Below, one piece after another: positions 44,709 to 52,931 of a stretch of 64,000 bases of DNA (position 1 is the stretch's first letter; each line of letters begins with the position of its first letter). Location of the stretch: positions 1 to 64,000 of the forward strand of contig CALLRP010000015.1 of NCBI GenBank assembly GCA_938014335.1, in the 5' to 3' direction. The position numbers and the translations under genes are program-made. The notes beneath the pieces are model-generated. The model saw only the letters and a program-made list of their open reading frames with translations, ran no database searches and was not told the DNA's origin. This DNA comes from an uncultured bacterium. Its GTDB lineage: Bacteria; Hydrogenedentota; Hydrogenedentia; Hydrogenedentales; Hydrogenedentaceae.

Positions 44709-46978
44709 CTCGCTGGAACTAACTTTTCTATTAAATTCTTAATATCTGAAGGAGTTGAGACAACCACTTCTACTCGTTTCCCTGAGGCGTGCTCTAAATC
44801 TTCTATTGCGACCAGATCTATTGGATTTGTAATAGCTACCGTAAGTGTTCTTTCTGTAACCCGTATCGGAATACAATTATGTTGTCGTATTATTCTTGCT
44901 GGAACCGCATTAATAGCATCGGGAGATATGTCCTTTTCTGTTAATAAAGAGAAAGGGACATTACATTGAGAGGCTAATGATTGAGCTATTGCATATTCCG
45001 AAACGGCATATTTTTCTATTAATACTTCTCCCAAATGTTTCATAGGTGTCTGTTTTTGAATATTTAGAGCCTCTTCTAACTGATGTTTATCTATTATCTT
45101 AGCCTCTAATAGAATTTCTCCCAAACTGGGTTTCTTTTTCCTTTTTATTATAGTTGATACAGCACTGATAACTTTTTCCTGTTCAGAAACTCCTATTCGT
45201 ATGGTTTCTTCTATTTGCTCGATAGCCTCAAATGTGTCTTTAATCTTTTCTTTCATTCTATTTATATCATCAATAGAAAGAAGGGACTTTAATTTCATTA
45301 ACTCTTGAAACTTCTGCTGAAGTCTTTTATTTTCTGCTGTTACGGAAAGTAATTGCTTCTCTAAAGATTTGACGGTTTCCAATTTCGGTGAATTCTTTAT
45401 CTGTTCTTTAAGTTCATCTACTTCTTTTTCTAATGCCTGTTTATGTTTATAATATTCCTGTTTCTCTAAGGAAAGTTTTTGTATCTCATTCTTTAATGAT
45501 TCATTTTCCTTCTGTTGAGTTTCTAATGAATTTTTAATTTTCTCATAATCTGCTTTATCGGGAGCATCACTCAAAGATTTCTGTAAATCAACAACTTCCG
45601 TTTCTAACTCTAATATTTTTTCCCCTAATGAAGAGACACCTATTTCTAACTCTTGTTTTTCTTTTGATAAACTCTCTGAATAGGCCTTTTCCCTTTCTAT
45701 CGCCTCTTTAAGTCTATTTATTTCATCTTTTTTATCCAGAACTTCTTTTTGTAAATTACTCCATTCTTCCAATGTAGGAAGTATATCAATTTTTTCCTCG
45801 AGAGTTTTTTTAGCATTTAATAAGTTATTATTCTCATTCTCCAATTTTGAGAAGTTTGAAACCATCTCATCATACCGAAGTTTAATATCTTCATATTCTT
45901 TCAATGTTTCTTTGAGAATATCTAACTCCTTCTCTCTTTCTTCCAACTCTTTTTGTAACGAATCCCATTTTTCTTTTTTAGGAGCCTCATTGAGTTTAAT
46001 TTGTAAGTCTTCAACCTTTTTCTCATTCTCTTTTATTATTTCCTCTTTTACATTTAATTCTTTTTGAACCTCTTGGTACTCTCTTTTTAAAGTATTGAAT
46101 TCATCACGAATTTTTTCTAACTCTTGCTGTAACTGGTTATATTCATCTTTACCAATAGACTCTTCCAATTTCTTTTCTAATCCGGATATTATTTCTTTGT
46201 TCTTTTCTAATTCTTCATTAAGAGACTTAACTCGTTCTTCAGGATTAGATTGTTCTAACAATACCTTTAACTGTAATATTTCTCTCTGTTTTTCTTCCAA
46301 TTCTAACTGTAATGAATTTATTTTCTTTTCTCTTTGTTCTAAAACTTCCATCAATTCTTTTTGTGTTTTTTCTAAATCTTCTTGTAATGAATTATTACTC
46401 CTAACTATTTCTTCATATTTTTGCTTTAACTCATCATAATGATTTTTAACTTTTTGGAGATTTTCTTTTAATTCCGCAATTTGTGTCCCTTGTTGTTCGT
46501 CTAACTCTATATTCAAGTTATTTGTTTTCTCTTCACTCACTGATGTAACACTATTTATTTTTAATTCTTCTACCTGTTTTATTAATTCTTCAACATTTTT
46601 CTTTAATTGTTCTATTTTTTCCTCTTTTGCTTTATTTTCTGTTAACAGGGCTTCCAACTCATCTTCTTTTTTCGTCAAATCATAAATTTTTTCATCCAAT
46701 AGATTTCTTATATTCTCAAGTTGCCCTGTTGTTTCTTCTTTTTCCAATAATATTCGTTCAAAAGATTTCTCCAGGAAACCAATATGTTCTTTTAATACAC
46801 CCCAATTCTCTTCTGACTTTTTTTTCATTTTAGAGAAGCTAACATATTGGTGTTTAATTAATTCATGAAGCTTTAGTAAAAATTCTTGATAAGTACTTGA
46901 CGATTTAAAATCTACCTCAGAAATCTCTTGAAATACTTTCTTGAGTTTATCTATATTTTCAGTATTTTCACTCGGCAT
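44705..46978 (-). CDS. Long coiled-coil protein with C-terminal GspE-N/MshEN-type domain
   Basis: 757 residues. Residues 1 to about 600 are nearly continuous Glu/Lys/Leu heptad coiled coil (for example LEKTQKELMEVLEQREKKIN, VDELKEQIKNSPKLETVKSL). The last 138 residues are a GspE N-terminal (MshEN-like) domain: tandem half-motifs LGEILLEAKIIDKHQLEEAL and HLGEVLIEKYAVSEYAIAQS, then IPIRVTERTLTVAITNPID and a closing SDIKNLIEKL helix. The ATPase part of GspE/PilB is absent. The Arg that begins the c-di-GMP-binding half-motif in canonical MshEN domains is replaced, so nucleotide binding is uncertain. AGGAGA precedes ATG 46978. Confidence 0.78.
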   Translation of the reverse strand: MPSENTENIDKLKKVFQEISEVDFKSSSTYQEFLLKLHELIKHQYVSFSKMKKKSEENWGVLKEHIGFLEKSFERILLEKEETTGQLENIRNLLDEKIYDLTKKEDELEALLTENKAKEEKIEQLKKNVEELIKQVEELKINSVTSVSEEKTNNLNIELDEQQGTQIAELKENLQKVKNHYDELKQKYEEIVRSNNSLQEDLEKTQKELMEVLEQREKKINSLQLELEEKQREILQLKVLLEQSNPEERVKSLNEELEKNKEIISGLEKKLEESIGKDEYNQLQQELEKIRDEFNTLKREYQEVQKELNVKEEIIKENEKKVEDLQIKLNEAPKKEKWDSLQKELEEREKELDILKETLKEYEDIKLRYDEMVSNFSKLENENNNLLNAKKTLEEKIDILPTLEEWSNLQKEVLDKKDEINRLKEAIEREKAYSESLSKEKQELEIGVSSLGEKILELETEVVDLQKSLSDAPDKADYEKIKNSLETQQKENESLKNEIQKLSLEKQEYYKHKQALEKEVDELKEQIKNSPKLETVKSLEKQLLSVTAENKRLQQKFQELMKLKSLLSIDDINRMKEKIKDTFEAIEQIEETIRIGVSEQEKVISAVSTIIKRKKKPSLGEILLEAKIIDKHQLEEALNIQKQTPMKHLGEVLIEKYAVSEYAIAQSLASQCNVPFSLLTEKDISPDAINAVPARIIRQHNCIPIRVTERTLTVAITNPIDLVAIEDLEHASGKRVEVVVSTPSDIKNLIEKLVPAS

Positions 46979-47174
46979 CTACAAGTTCTCCTATTTCATT
47001 ATCTATCATTTTAAGTAAAAAATAAAATTTCTTTAAATTATACATATATTTTACTTATATATTTCAATAAGATTTTAACCGATTTTAAAAATATCAAATT
47101 TTATTTGAATTTAAATATGTAAATATGTATTTATATAATCATATGTGATATTGTATAAATATAAGGAAGAGGCT

Positions 47175-47525
47175 ATGCCAAAAGAAAAAGTTTTAACGGT
47201 AGAAGATATTTCTGAGTTTTTAAAATTAAAACCCCTTACCATCCGCCAAATGTTCAGAAGTGGTAAATTAAGGGGGTTTAAAATTGGAAAATCATGGAGA
47301 ACTACCGAATCCCTTTTTGTAGAAGATTTAAATAAAATGGCTCGGGATTTCGGTGTCTTCATACAAAAAGAACAAAAAACAAAATCAATGGGAAGGAAAA
47401 ATATACAAAAGGTATCTCAAGAAATTGAGGATATTTATTCATCACCCAAATCAACTCGCAAAAAAAAGAAGGAAGAATATAGTATCGGTTCTCTTTTTGA
47501 CATTGATGAGGATGATGAGGACTAA
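47175..47525 (+). CDS. Excisionase-type (MerR-like) helix-turn-helix DNA-binding protein
   Basis: 116 residues. KVLTVEDISEFLKLKPLTIR followed by QMFRSGKLRGFKIGKSWRTT is the HTH_17/excisionase motif with its wing. The C-terminal 60 residues are charged and disordered-looking, ending in an acidic DIDEDDED. I chose ATG 47175 because AGGAAGAGG lies just before it; an ATG at 47145 has no site. No integrase or phage gene is near, so it is more likely a chromosomal regulator than an excision factor. A bidirectional terminator follows. Confidence 0.82.
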   Translation: MPKEKVLTVEDISEFLKLKPLTIRQMFRSGKLRGFKIGKSWRTTESLFVEDLNKMARDFGVFIQKEQKTKSMGRKNIQKVSQEIEDIYSSPKSTRKKKKEEYSIGSLFDIDEDDED

Positions 47526-47544
47526 ATCTTTTTAATAAACAAAA

Positions 47545-47587
47545 CCCCCAATATATTCGCAAAATATATTGGGGGAATATTTTTATC
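47545..47587. terminator. Bidirectional intrinsic terminator between HTH gene and peroxiredoxin gene
   Basis: A 13-base-pair stem (CCCCCAATATATT, 47545-47557, with AATATATTGGGGG, 47563-47575) and five-base loop CGCAA. It is followed by AATATTTTTAT on the plus strand and TTTTGTTTATT on the minus strand, and sits between convergent genes ending at 47525 and 47594. Confidence 0.85.
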
Positions 47588-47593
47588 TCCTAT

Positions 47594-48190
47594 TTACTTT
47601 GCATACTTAGACAAATATTCTGCTACTCCTTTTGCATCGGGCTTCATCGCTTTCTCACCTTTTCTCCAATTAGCCGGACATACTTCACCGTGTTCTTCAT
47701 GATATTGAATAGCATCAAGAACACGAATGGCTTCATCCACACTTCGCCCGATAGGCAAATCATTAACCAGCATATGACGAACAATTAAGTTTTTATCCAT
47801 TATAAAAAGACCTCTTAACGCTACTGCATCATTAAGCAACACACCATAATCTCTCGATATTTTCTTTGTTAAATCAGAAACCAAGGGATAATGAATGTCC
47901 CCTATTCCACCTTTTTCTACCGGCGTATTTCTCCAAGCCCAATGGGTAAAATGTGAATCAACAGAAACACCAATTACCTCACAATCTCTGGATTTAAATT
48001 CATCCAGTTTTTTATCAAATGCTAAAATTTCAGACGGACATACAAAAGTAAAATCCAGAGGATAAAAATACAATAAGACATACTTACCCTCATAGTCAGA
48101 CAGTTGAAACTTTTCATTAAAACTTCCATCGGGCATAACAGCAGTAGCAGTAAAATCCGGGGCTTTTTGTTGAATTTTTACTAAACACAT
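47594..48190 (-). CDS. Typical 2-Cys peroxiredoxin (AhpC/TSA family)
   Basis: Reduces hydrogen peroxide and organic peroxides. The peroxidatic Cys is in FYPLDFTFVCPSEILAF and the resolving Cys near the C-terminus in HGEVCPANWRKG, the hallmark of the Prx1/AhpC group. ALRGLFIMDKNLIVRHMLVN is also conserved. The length of 198 residues is standard. The ferritin gene lies 88 bases upstream in the same direction, and together with the SOD gene at 54521 forms an oxidative-stress set. No AhpF is seen. Confidence 0.95.
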   Translation of the reverse strand: MCLVKIQQKAPDFTATAVMPDGSFNEKFQLSDYEGKYVLLYFYPLDFTFVCPSEILAFDKKLDEFKSRDCEVIGVSVDSHFTHWAWRNTPVEKGGIGDIHYPLVSDLTKKISRDYGVLLNDAVALRGLFIMDKNLIVRHMLVNDLPIGRSVDEAIRVLDAIQYHEEHGEVCPANWRKGEKAMKPDAKGVAEYLSKYAK

Positions 48191-48278
48191 ATATAATTCT
48201 CCTTCATAGTTTTAGTTAGATTGATTACATGGATATGAAACAAATAAAGCAGATAATTTATTTCTTAACTTTGAAAAA

Positions 48279-48815
48279 TCACTGTGCAGTGGTAGCACCT
48301 GTAATATCTGCAATAATCATAGGATTAATGGCTCTTTGTCCCAGATCTTTATCTATCCAATAAATTCCACCTGGAGCATCTTTTACCATGTGAAGTTTTT
48401 GTAAAATTTCATCTGCATTGGCTTCTTCTTCCACCTGTTCATTAACAAACCAATCCAAAAACATGCGTGCAGAACGGTCCCCTTCTTTTTCTGCAATTTC
48501 TGCCAATTTGTTTATACATTCTGTAATGTGACATTCATGCTTATATACAGCCTCAAAAGCATCTACTGGATTCTTCCAACTTTTTGTAGGTTCTTTTATC
48601 TCATAAAATTCAACCTCTCCACCCCTTTCATAAATATAATTTTCAAACTTTCTTGCATGGAAAAGTTCTTCCTGTACCTGAATTCTTAACCAGTTAGCAA
48701 ATCCTTTCAAATTTAATTTTTCAAAATATGCTCTCATAGAAGCATACAGATATGCGGAATAAACCTCTTCATTAATTTGCTTATTTAATGCTTTTAATAC
48801 TTTGTCTTTAATCAT
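48279..48815 (-). CDS. Ferritin (FtnA-like, non-haem)
   Basis: Iron-storage protein that oxidises and deposits ferrous iron. The four-helix bundle shows ferroxidase-centre residues in LNKQINEEVYSAYLYASMRA, QVQEELFHARKFENYI and DWFVNEQVEEEANADEIL, the pattern of bacterial ferritins rather than bacterioferritin (no haem Met motif). The length of 178 residues is normal. It is co-directional with the peroxiredoxin gene downstream, linking iron storage and peroxide defence. A GGGGAT ribosome site precedes the ATG. Confidence 0.94.
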   Translation of the reverse strand: MIKDKVLKALNKQINEEVYSAYLYASMRAYFEKLNLKGFANWLRIQVQEELFHARKFENYIYERGGEVEFYEIKEPTKSWKNPVDAFEAVYKHECHITECINKLAEIAEKEGDRSARMFLDWFVNEQVEEEANADEILQKLHMVKDAPGGIYWIDKDLGQRAINPMIIADITGATTAQ

Positions 48816-49014
48816 TAGTATCCCCTTTCTTAATTTATAGTTTTTATTTTATTTGAACAACATAAGTATTAAGTATTTATTTATATAAAAAAAACAAATT
48901 ATATATCAAATTTATTCCTCTGCCTTTTTGAGAGTGGAGTTTATAATCAAAAACATTTTAAAATACTCCCTATATTTTTATTCTAAAAACCTAACCAACG
49001 GAAAGGATTTTCAT

Positions 49015-49551
49015 TTGCAAATTCAATTTTCTCGATTACATCTTATAGTATTAATTCTTTTAGTCTTTATTTTGGCACTTGACCAAGTTACTAAAATAAC
49101 CGCCATTAAATTCTTAAAAGGGAAACCCAGCATCCATTTTCCTGAATCGTGGACACCTCATGATTTATTTCGTCTTACATATACAGAAAATACGGGCGCA
49201 TTTCTGAGTTTAGGAAGTCAATTGTCGGATTCGCTTCGTTTCTGGCTTTTTACCGTTTTAAATACTATTGTCCTTCTTATTTTACTAATAATTATTTTCT
49301 TCAAACCCCATGTGCCCCCCATCACCATGATAAGTTTCTCTATAATTATTGCCGGTGGAGTCGGTAACATTATTGACCGTATCTTTCGTGACGGTAAAGT
49401 TGTTGATTTTATGAATATAGGTATTGGTTTTGGCTCCTTTAGTTTAAGAACAGGTATATTTAATATAGCAGATCTTGCTATTGTTTTTGGATTAATTCTT
49501 CTTCTTATTGGAGAATTTTTTGTTTTTGGCAATAGTAACCCATCCGTTTAA
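49015..49551 (+). CDS. lspA: Lipoprotein signal peptidase (signal peptidase II)
   Basis: Cleaves signal peptides from diacylglyceryl-prolipoproteins in the inner membrane. Four hydrophobic helices, the conserved DQVTKITAIKFL, TYTENTGAFLSLGS, and the catalytic Asp pair in GVGNIIDRIFRDGKVVDFMN and FNIADLAIVFG are all seen. I chose the TTG at 49015 because GGAAAGGA lies about nine bases upstream and gives 178 residues, close to the family length; the frame is open back to a TTG at 48928, but that would add 29 residues. It serves the lipoproteins coded elsewhere in the window. Confidence 0.93.
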   Translation: MQIQFSRLHLIVLILLVFILALDQVTKITAIKFLKGKPSIHFPESWTPHDLFRLTYTENTGAFLSLGSQLSDSLRFWLFTVLNTIVLLILLIIIFFKPHVPPITMISFSIIIAGGVGNIIDRIFRDGKVVDFMNIGIGFGSFSLRTGIFNIADLAIVFGLILLLIGEFFVFGNSNPSV

Positions 49552-49611
49552 GAATTAATATACATTCGTAACAAAAAATAAAAATCTCTCGTTTTTATTA
49601 ATAGATTTACT

Positions 49612-49641
49612 TTAAAAACTCTATATTCTGTATGTTATACT
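49612..49641 (+). promoter_or_regulatory. Candidate promoter of the small exported peptide and GGDEF operon
   Basis: TTAAAA (four of six -35 bases), an 18-base spacer and TATACT preceded by TGT (extended -10). Predicted start is about 49648, leaving a leader of about 35 bases to ATG 49683. Confidence 0.45.
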
Positions 49642-49682
49642 TTAATATAATATAAAAAGCATTTAATATGGAGGTGTCCTCT

Positions 49683-49949
49683 ATGTTAAACCCAAAGACA
49701 TGGAAAATATTATTTATCTCTTTTATCCTTCTTCTTTTCATTCTACTCATTGTTACTCCTACCTATGCACAAGGAAAAGGAGGAGGAAAAGGTGATGCTC
49801 TTGGAGCAGATAAAGACCTCGCTACTAAAAAAGGAGTCAGCGGTTCATTGGCCACAAAACAGTTTGACAAAAATAAACTTCCTGGAAAATGGAAAATAGG
49901 ATTTGCTTTTGGCTCTTTAGCTGCTGCTGTAGCTGTTGTTAAATGGTTA
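49683..49949 (+). CDS. Small exported or membrane peptide of 89 residues, unknown
   Basis: MLNPKTWKILFISFILLLFILLIVTPTYAQG looks like a signal peptide with an AQG cleavage site. The mature part is short, Gly/Lys-rich (GKGGGKGDALGADKDLATKK) and ends with a hydrophobic Ala-rich helix (IGFAFGSLAAAVAVVKWL). Start ATG 49683 is preceded by GGAGGTG; the ATG at 49668 contains that site and is rejected. The coding frame stops at the TAA just after the window position given. It precedes the GGDEF gene by about 25 bases. I do not recognise the family. Confidence 0.65.
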
Positions 49950-49976
49950 TAACAACTTCATAATAAGTTCATTTTA

Positions 49977-51368
49977 ATGAAGAAAAACAAAACAGAGAAA
50001 AATATTTCAAAAAGTGCACCACTCCAAGAACAAAATAAAACAAATAAAAAAGAAAATATAATTGTCATTGATGATGATAAACTCATACTTGAGTTTTTCA
50101 AAACCTTCCTTAAAAATTCTGAATATTCAATCACTTATACAACCTCTCCCCAAAAAGCATTCTCTCAAATAATTAAAAAAGATTTCTCCTTAGCCATTGT
50201 AGATTATTTAATGCCTGAAATGGATGGATTAGAATTCCTCAAAAAAGTTAAGGGTGAAAAAAATGATGTTGAAATTATCATAATGACAGGACTTCAGGAT
50301 GTAAAAAAGGCTATAGAGGCATTACGATTAGGTGCCTATGATTATATATTAAAACCTTTCCAGATAGATGAAATTAAAATTGCTATAAAAAGGGCTTTAG
50401 AACATCGTTCTCTAATTATCGCTCAAAAAAAACACGAACAAGAACTAAAACAATACATCTATGAAGCGACTGAACAACTTAAAATTGCAAACCAAGAATT
50501 AATAGAAACAAAAGAGTATCTTGAACAACTACTCAATACTTCTGTTGACGGCATTTTTATATTAAGCCCATCATTTCAAATTAATTATGTAAATCAAGGT
50601 GCTTCACAAATATTAGACTTTACAAAAACAGAACTTATTGATAAAAATCTCTCCTTTATTTTAGCAGGGTCAAAAGAAGAAACTAAATACATTCAACAGA
50701 TGTTACGAGAAAAAGGTGGAATTCAAAACTATGAAACAGAATTTATTCAAAAAAATAAAACACAAGTCCCTGTGAATATCTCTTTTTCTTGCTTTAAAAA
50801 AGAATCTCAGAAAATTCACTCTATCTTAGCCATCTTTAAGGATATAACAACACAAAAAGACCTCGAGAATAAACTTAAGGAAATGTCCATAAAAGATGGT
50901 CTCACGGATTTATATAATCAAAGGTACTTCTATGTACGATTAGAATCTGAGATAGAACGGGCAAAAAGACAACGACACCCTTTATCCCTTTTACTTTTCG
51001 ACATTGATCAATTCAAAACTTATAACGACTGTCACGGGCACTTGATGGGCGACAAAGTACTAAAAGCAGTTGGACAAATCGTCAAAGAGTGCACTCGTGA
51101 ACATGTCGATATAGGGTTCCGATATGGAGGGGATGAATTCACAGTCATTTTGCCAGAAACCGACACATCCCAAGCAGTTTTGGTTGCTGACCGTATTCGC
51201 ATATCATTTCAAGAAAAAAAGTTTAACGGGCTAACACTTTCAATTGGCGTTATTGCATATAAAGAAAATTTTTCCGTTCGCTCTTTTATTCGTTTTGCAG
51301 ATAACTGTATGTATAATGCAAAACGTTCCGGCGGGAATCAAATAAATATATTCAAAAAAAATAAGTAA
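49977..51368 (+). CDS. Response regulator with PAS and GGDEF domains (diguanylate cyclase)
   Basis: 463 residues: REC domain about 25-145 with acidic pocket DDDK at 32-35, phospho-acceptor Asp76 in AIVDYLMPEMDG and Lys in ILKPFQ; a linking coiled coil; PAS about 178-300 (SVDGIFILSPSFQINYVNQG); GGDEF about 305-460 with an intact active loop RYGGDEFTVILPE. It would make c-di-GMP from two GTP when phosphorylated. The usual RxxD inhibitory site before the loop is altered: four residues before the Asp is Arg, so the spacing is off by one. The partner histidine kinase is not in the window. The next gene starts 10 bases later. Confidence 0.93.
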   Translation: MKKNKTEKNISKSAPLQEQNKTNKKENIIVIDDDKLILEFFKTFLKNSEYSITYTTSPQKAFSQIIKKDFSLAIVDYLMPEMDGLEFLKKVKGEKNDVEIIIMTGLQDVKKAIEALRLGAYDYILKPFQIDEIKIAIKRALEHRSLIIAQKKHEQELKQYIYEATEQLKIANQELIETKEYLEQLLNTSVDGIFILSPSFQINYVNQGASQILDFTKTELIDKNLSFILAGSKEETKYIQQMLREKGGIQNYETEFIQKNKTQVPVNISFSCFKKESQKIHSILAIFKDITTQKDLENKLKEMSIKDGLTDLYNQRYFYVRLESEIERAKRQRHPLSLLLFDIDQFKTYNDCHGHLMGDKVLKAVGQIVKECTREHVDIGFRYGGDEFTVILPETDTSQAVLVADRIRISFQEKKFNGLTLSIGVIAYKENFSVRSFIRFADNCMYNAKRSGGNQINIFKKNK

Positions 51369-51378
51369 AGGGAAATCT

Positions 51379-52206
51379 ATGAGTAGACAAATTAAAATTG
51401 GTATTTGTAATGAAATATTCAAAGAGTGGAATGATATTGAAAGGACCATTAAATATGTTAAAGATTTAGGCTATGATGGATTAGAGATAGCCCCCTTTAC
51501 TATATCAAAATATGTTACAGATATTTCTGCGGATACGCGTAAACAAATTCGAGACATTGCAGATAAAGAAGGTTTAGACATTCTTGGAATTCATTGGGTT
51601 TTTGTAGGTCCTGAAAATGTCTATCTGACCCATCCTGACCCAGAAATAAGGAACTATACCGCTCATTATTTGAAAGAACTTGTTCATTTCTGTGCTGACA
51701 TTGGCGGAAGAATTATCGTTTTTGGTTCCCCTAAACAACGAAATGTAATGCGAGATATCTCCTATAATCAGGCTTTTAACTACGCCTGTGAAGTTTTTTC
51801 TCAAACTATGTCTGTATGTGAACAAAGAGATGTAACCATTTGTATGGAACAATTAACTCATTGGGAAACGAATTTTTGCCATACAGTTGAAGAAACCATT
51901 GAACTCATAGAAACTATCAATCATCCTAAATTTCAATTATTACTCGATACAAAAGCAATGACCTTCCTACAAGAGCCACGAGATGTTATCATCCGTAAAT
52001 GTGCAAAATATCTAAAACACTACCATGCTAATGATGAAAATCTATTAGGTCCCGGTATGGGGAAAGTTGATTTTACACCTATTGTTCAAGCACTGAAAGA
52101 CATTAATTATACAGGATATATGTCTGTTGAAGTTTTCAAATTTGATTTAGGACCTGAAAAAATTGCTACCGATAGCATACAATACCTAAAAAAATTCCTT
52201 GAATAA
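51379..52206 (+). CDS. Sugar phosphate isomerase/epimerase family protein (xylose isomerase-like TIM barrel)
   Basis: 275 residues of the AP-endonuclease-2-like TIM barrel. GYDGLEIAPFTISKYV, DILGIHWVFVGPENVYLTHPD, VTICMEQLTHWETNFC, FQLLLDTKAMTFLQEP, and YMSVEVFKFDLGPE carry the metal-binding Glu, Asp, His and Glu positions of the family, with YHANDENLLGPGMGKVDFTP near the end. It probably isomerises a sugar or polyol. GGGAAA precedes the ATG. It lies between a GGDEF gene and pdxH in a likely operon, which does not reveal the substrate. Confidence 0.88.
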   Translation: MSRQIKIGICNEIFKEWNDIERTIKYVKDLGYDGLEIAPFTISKYVTDISADTRKQIRDIADKEGLDILGIHWVFVGPENVYLTHPDPEIRNYTAHYLKELVHFCADIGGRIIVFGSPKQRNVMRDISYNQAFNYACEVFSQTMSVCEQRDVTICMEQLTHWETNFCHTVEETIELIETINHPKFQLLLDTKAMTFLQEPRDVIIRKCAKYLKHYHANDENLLGPGMGKVDFTPIVQALKDINYTGYMSVEVFKFDLGPEKIATDSIQYLKKFLE

Positions 52207-52230
52207 AAATACTATTCTACAATCAAAAAC

Positions 52231-52830
52231 ATGATTCCATTAGAGGATAACCCCTTTAAAATATTCCGCCAGTGGTATGAAGAGGCGAAACAAAAATTAG
52301 ATGTCGAATATGCCGTTTCTGCTGGACTGGCTACATCTACTCCTGATGGAAACCCTGATATCCGAATGGTTTTGGTCAAACAATGGGATGAGAATGGATT
52401 TATTTTCTACACAAACTATACCAGTAAAAAAAGTCAACAAATACAGTCAAACCCAAGGGCAGGACTTTGTTTTTACTGGTATGAACTTGGTAAACAAGTT
52501 CGCATTCGTGGATATGTTGAAAAAGTTGATGATACAACCTCTGACCGATACTTTCATTCACGAGACCGTTTATCTCAAATAGGGGCTTGGGCTTCAAAAC
52601 AATCTCAAATACTACCCAATAGATTTGAATTAGAAAAAAGAATTATAAAATATATGACTCGTTTTGGGCTTTTCCAAATCGAACGCCCTCCTTTTTGGGG
52701 AGGGTACCGTATTATACCTCTGGAAATTGAATTCTGGTTAAAAAAACCTTACAGACTTCATGAACGAATCTTATATTATAGAGATGATATAATATCAACA
52801 AAATGGGACCGAACTGTCCTATATCCCTAA
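52231..52830 (+). CDS. pdxH: Pyridoxamine 5'-phosphate oxidase
   Basis: FMN enzyme making pyridoxal 5'-phosphate. Family segments include NPDIRMVLVKQWDENGFIFY, TNYTSKKSQQIQSNPRAGLC, FYWYELGKQVRIRGYVEKV, SRDRLSQIGAWASKQSQ, PPFWGGYRIIPLEIEFW and the C-terminal RLHERILYYRDD. At 199 residues it is slightly shorter than the usual 210-218, missing part of the N-terminal extension. The ribosome site is weak. It supplies the cofactor for the PLP enzymes here (hisC, ilvE), though the linkage to its upstream neighbours is not functional. Confidence 0.95.
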   Translation: MIPLEDNPFKIFRQWYEEAKQKLDVEYAVSAGLATSTPDGNPDIRMVLVKQWDENGFIFYTNYTSKKSQQIQSNPRAGLCFYWYELGKQVRIRGYVEKVDDTTSDRYFHSRDRLSQIGAWASKQSQILPNRFELEKRIIKYMTRFGLFQIERPPFWGGYRIIPLEIEFWLKKPYRLHERILYYRDDIISTKWDRTVLYP

Positions 52831-52878
52831 ATTAATATAAATGAGGCACGAAATTATTAAAATAAAGAGAGAAAAAAA

Positions 52879-52887
52879 TGTTATAAT
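52879..52887 (+). promoter_or_regulatory. Extended -10 promoter of the TetR gene
   Basis: TGTTATAAT, a perfect extended -10, 45 bases before the TetR ATG at 52932. No clear -35 is present at 17-18 bases. Predicted start is near 52894, which places the inverted repeat at 52904-52915 just downstream of the start of transcription. Confidence 0.5.
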
Positions 52888-52903
52888 AATAAAAAAATTA
52901 ATA

Positions 52904-52915
52904 TAACGACCGTTA
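52904..52915. promoter_or_regulatory. Candidate TetR operator
   Basis: TAACG, AC, CGTTA: a 12-base inverted repeat in the leader of a TetR-family gene, about ten bases past the predicted start and directly before the AAAGGGA ribosome site. Its position suits repression by blocking RNA polymerase; autoregulation is the norm for this family. Inference. Confidence 0.5.
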
Positions 52916-52931
52916 GTTAAAGGGATTGATA

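Noticed and set aside
47175..47525. Excisionase marking an integrated element
   Set aside because: No integrase, attachment repeats, or phage/plasmid genes are near, and codon use matches the surroundings; a chromosomal regulator is simpler.
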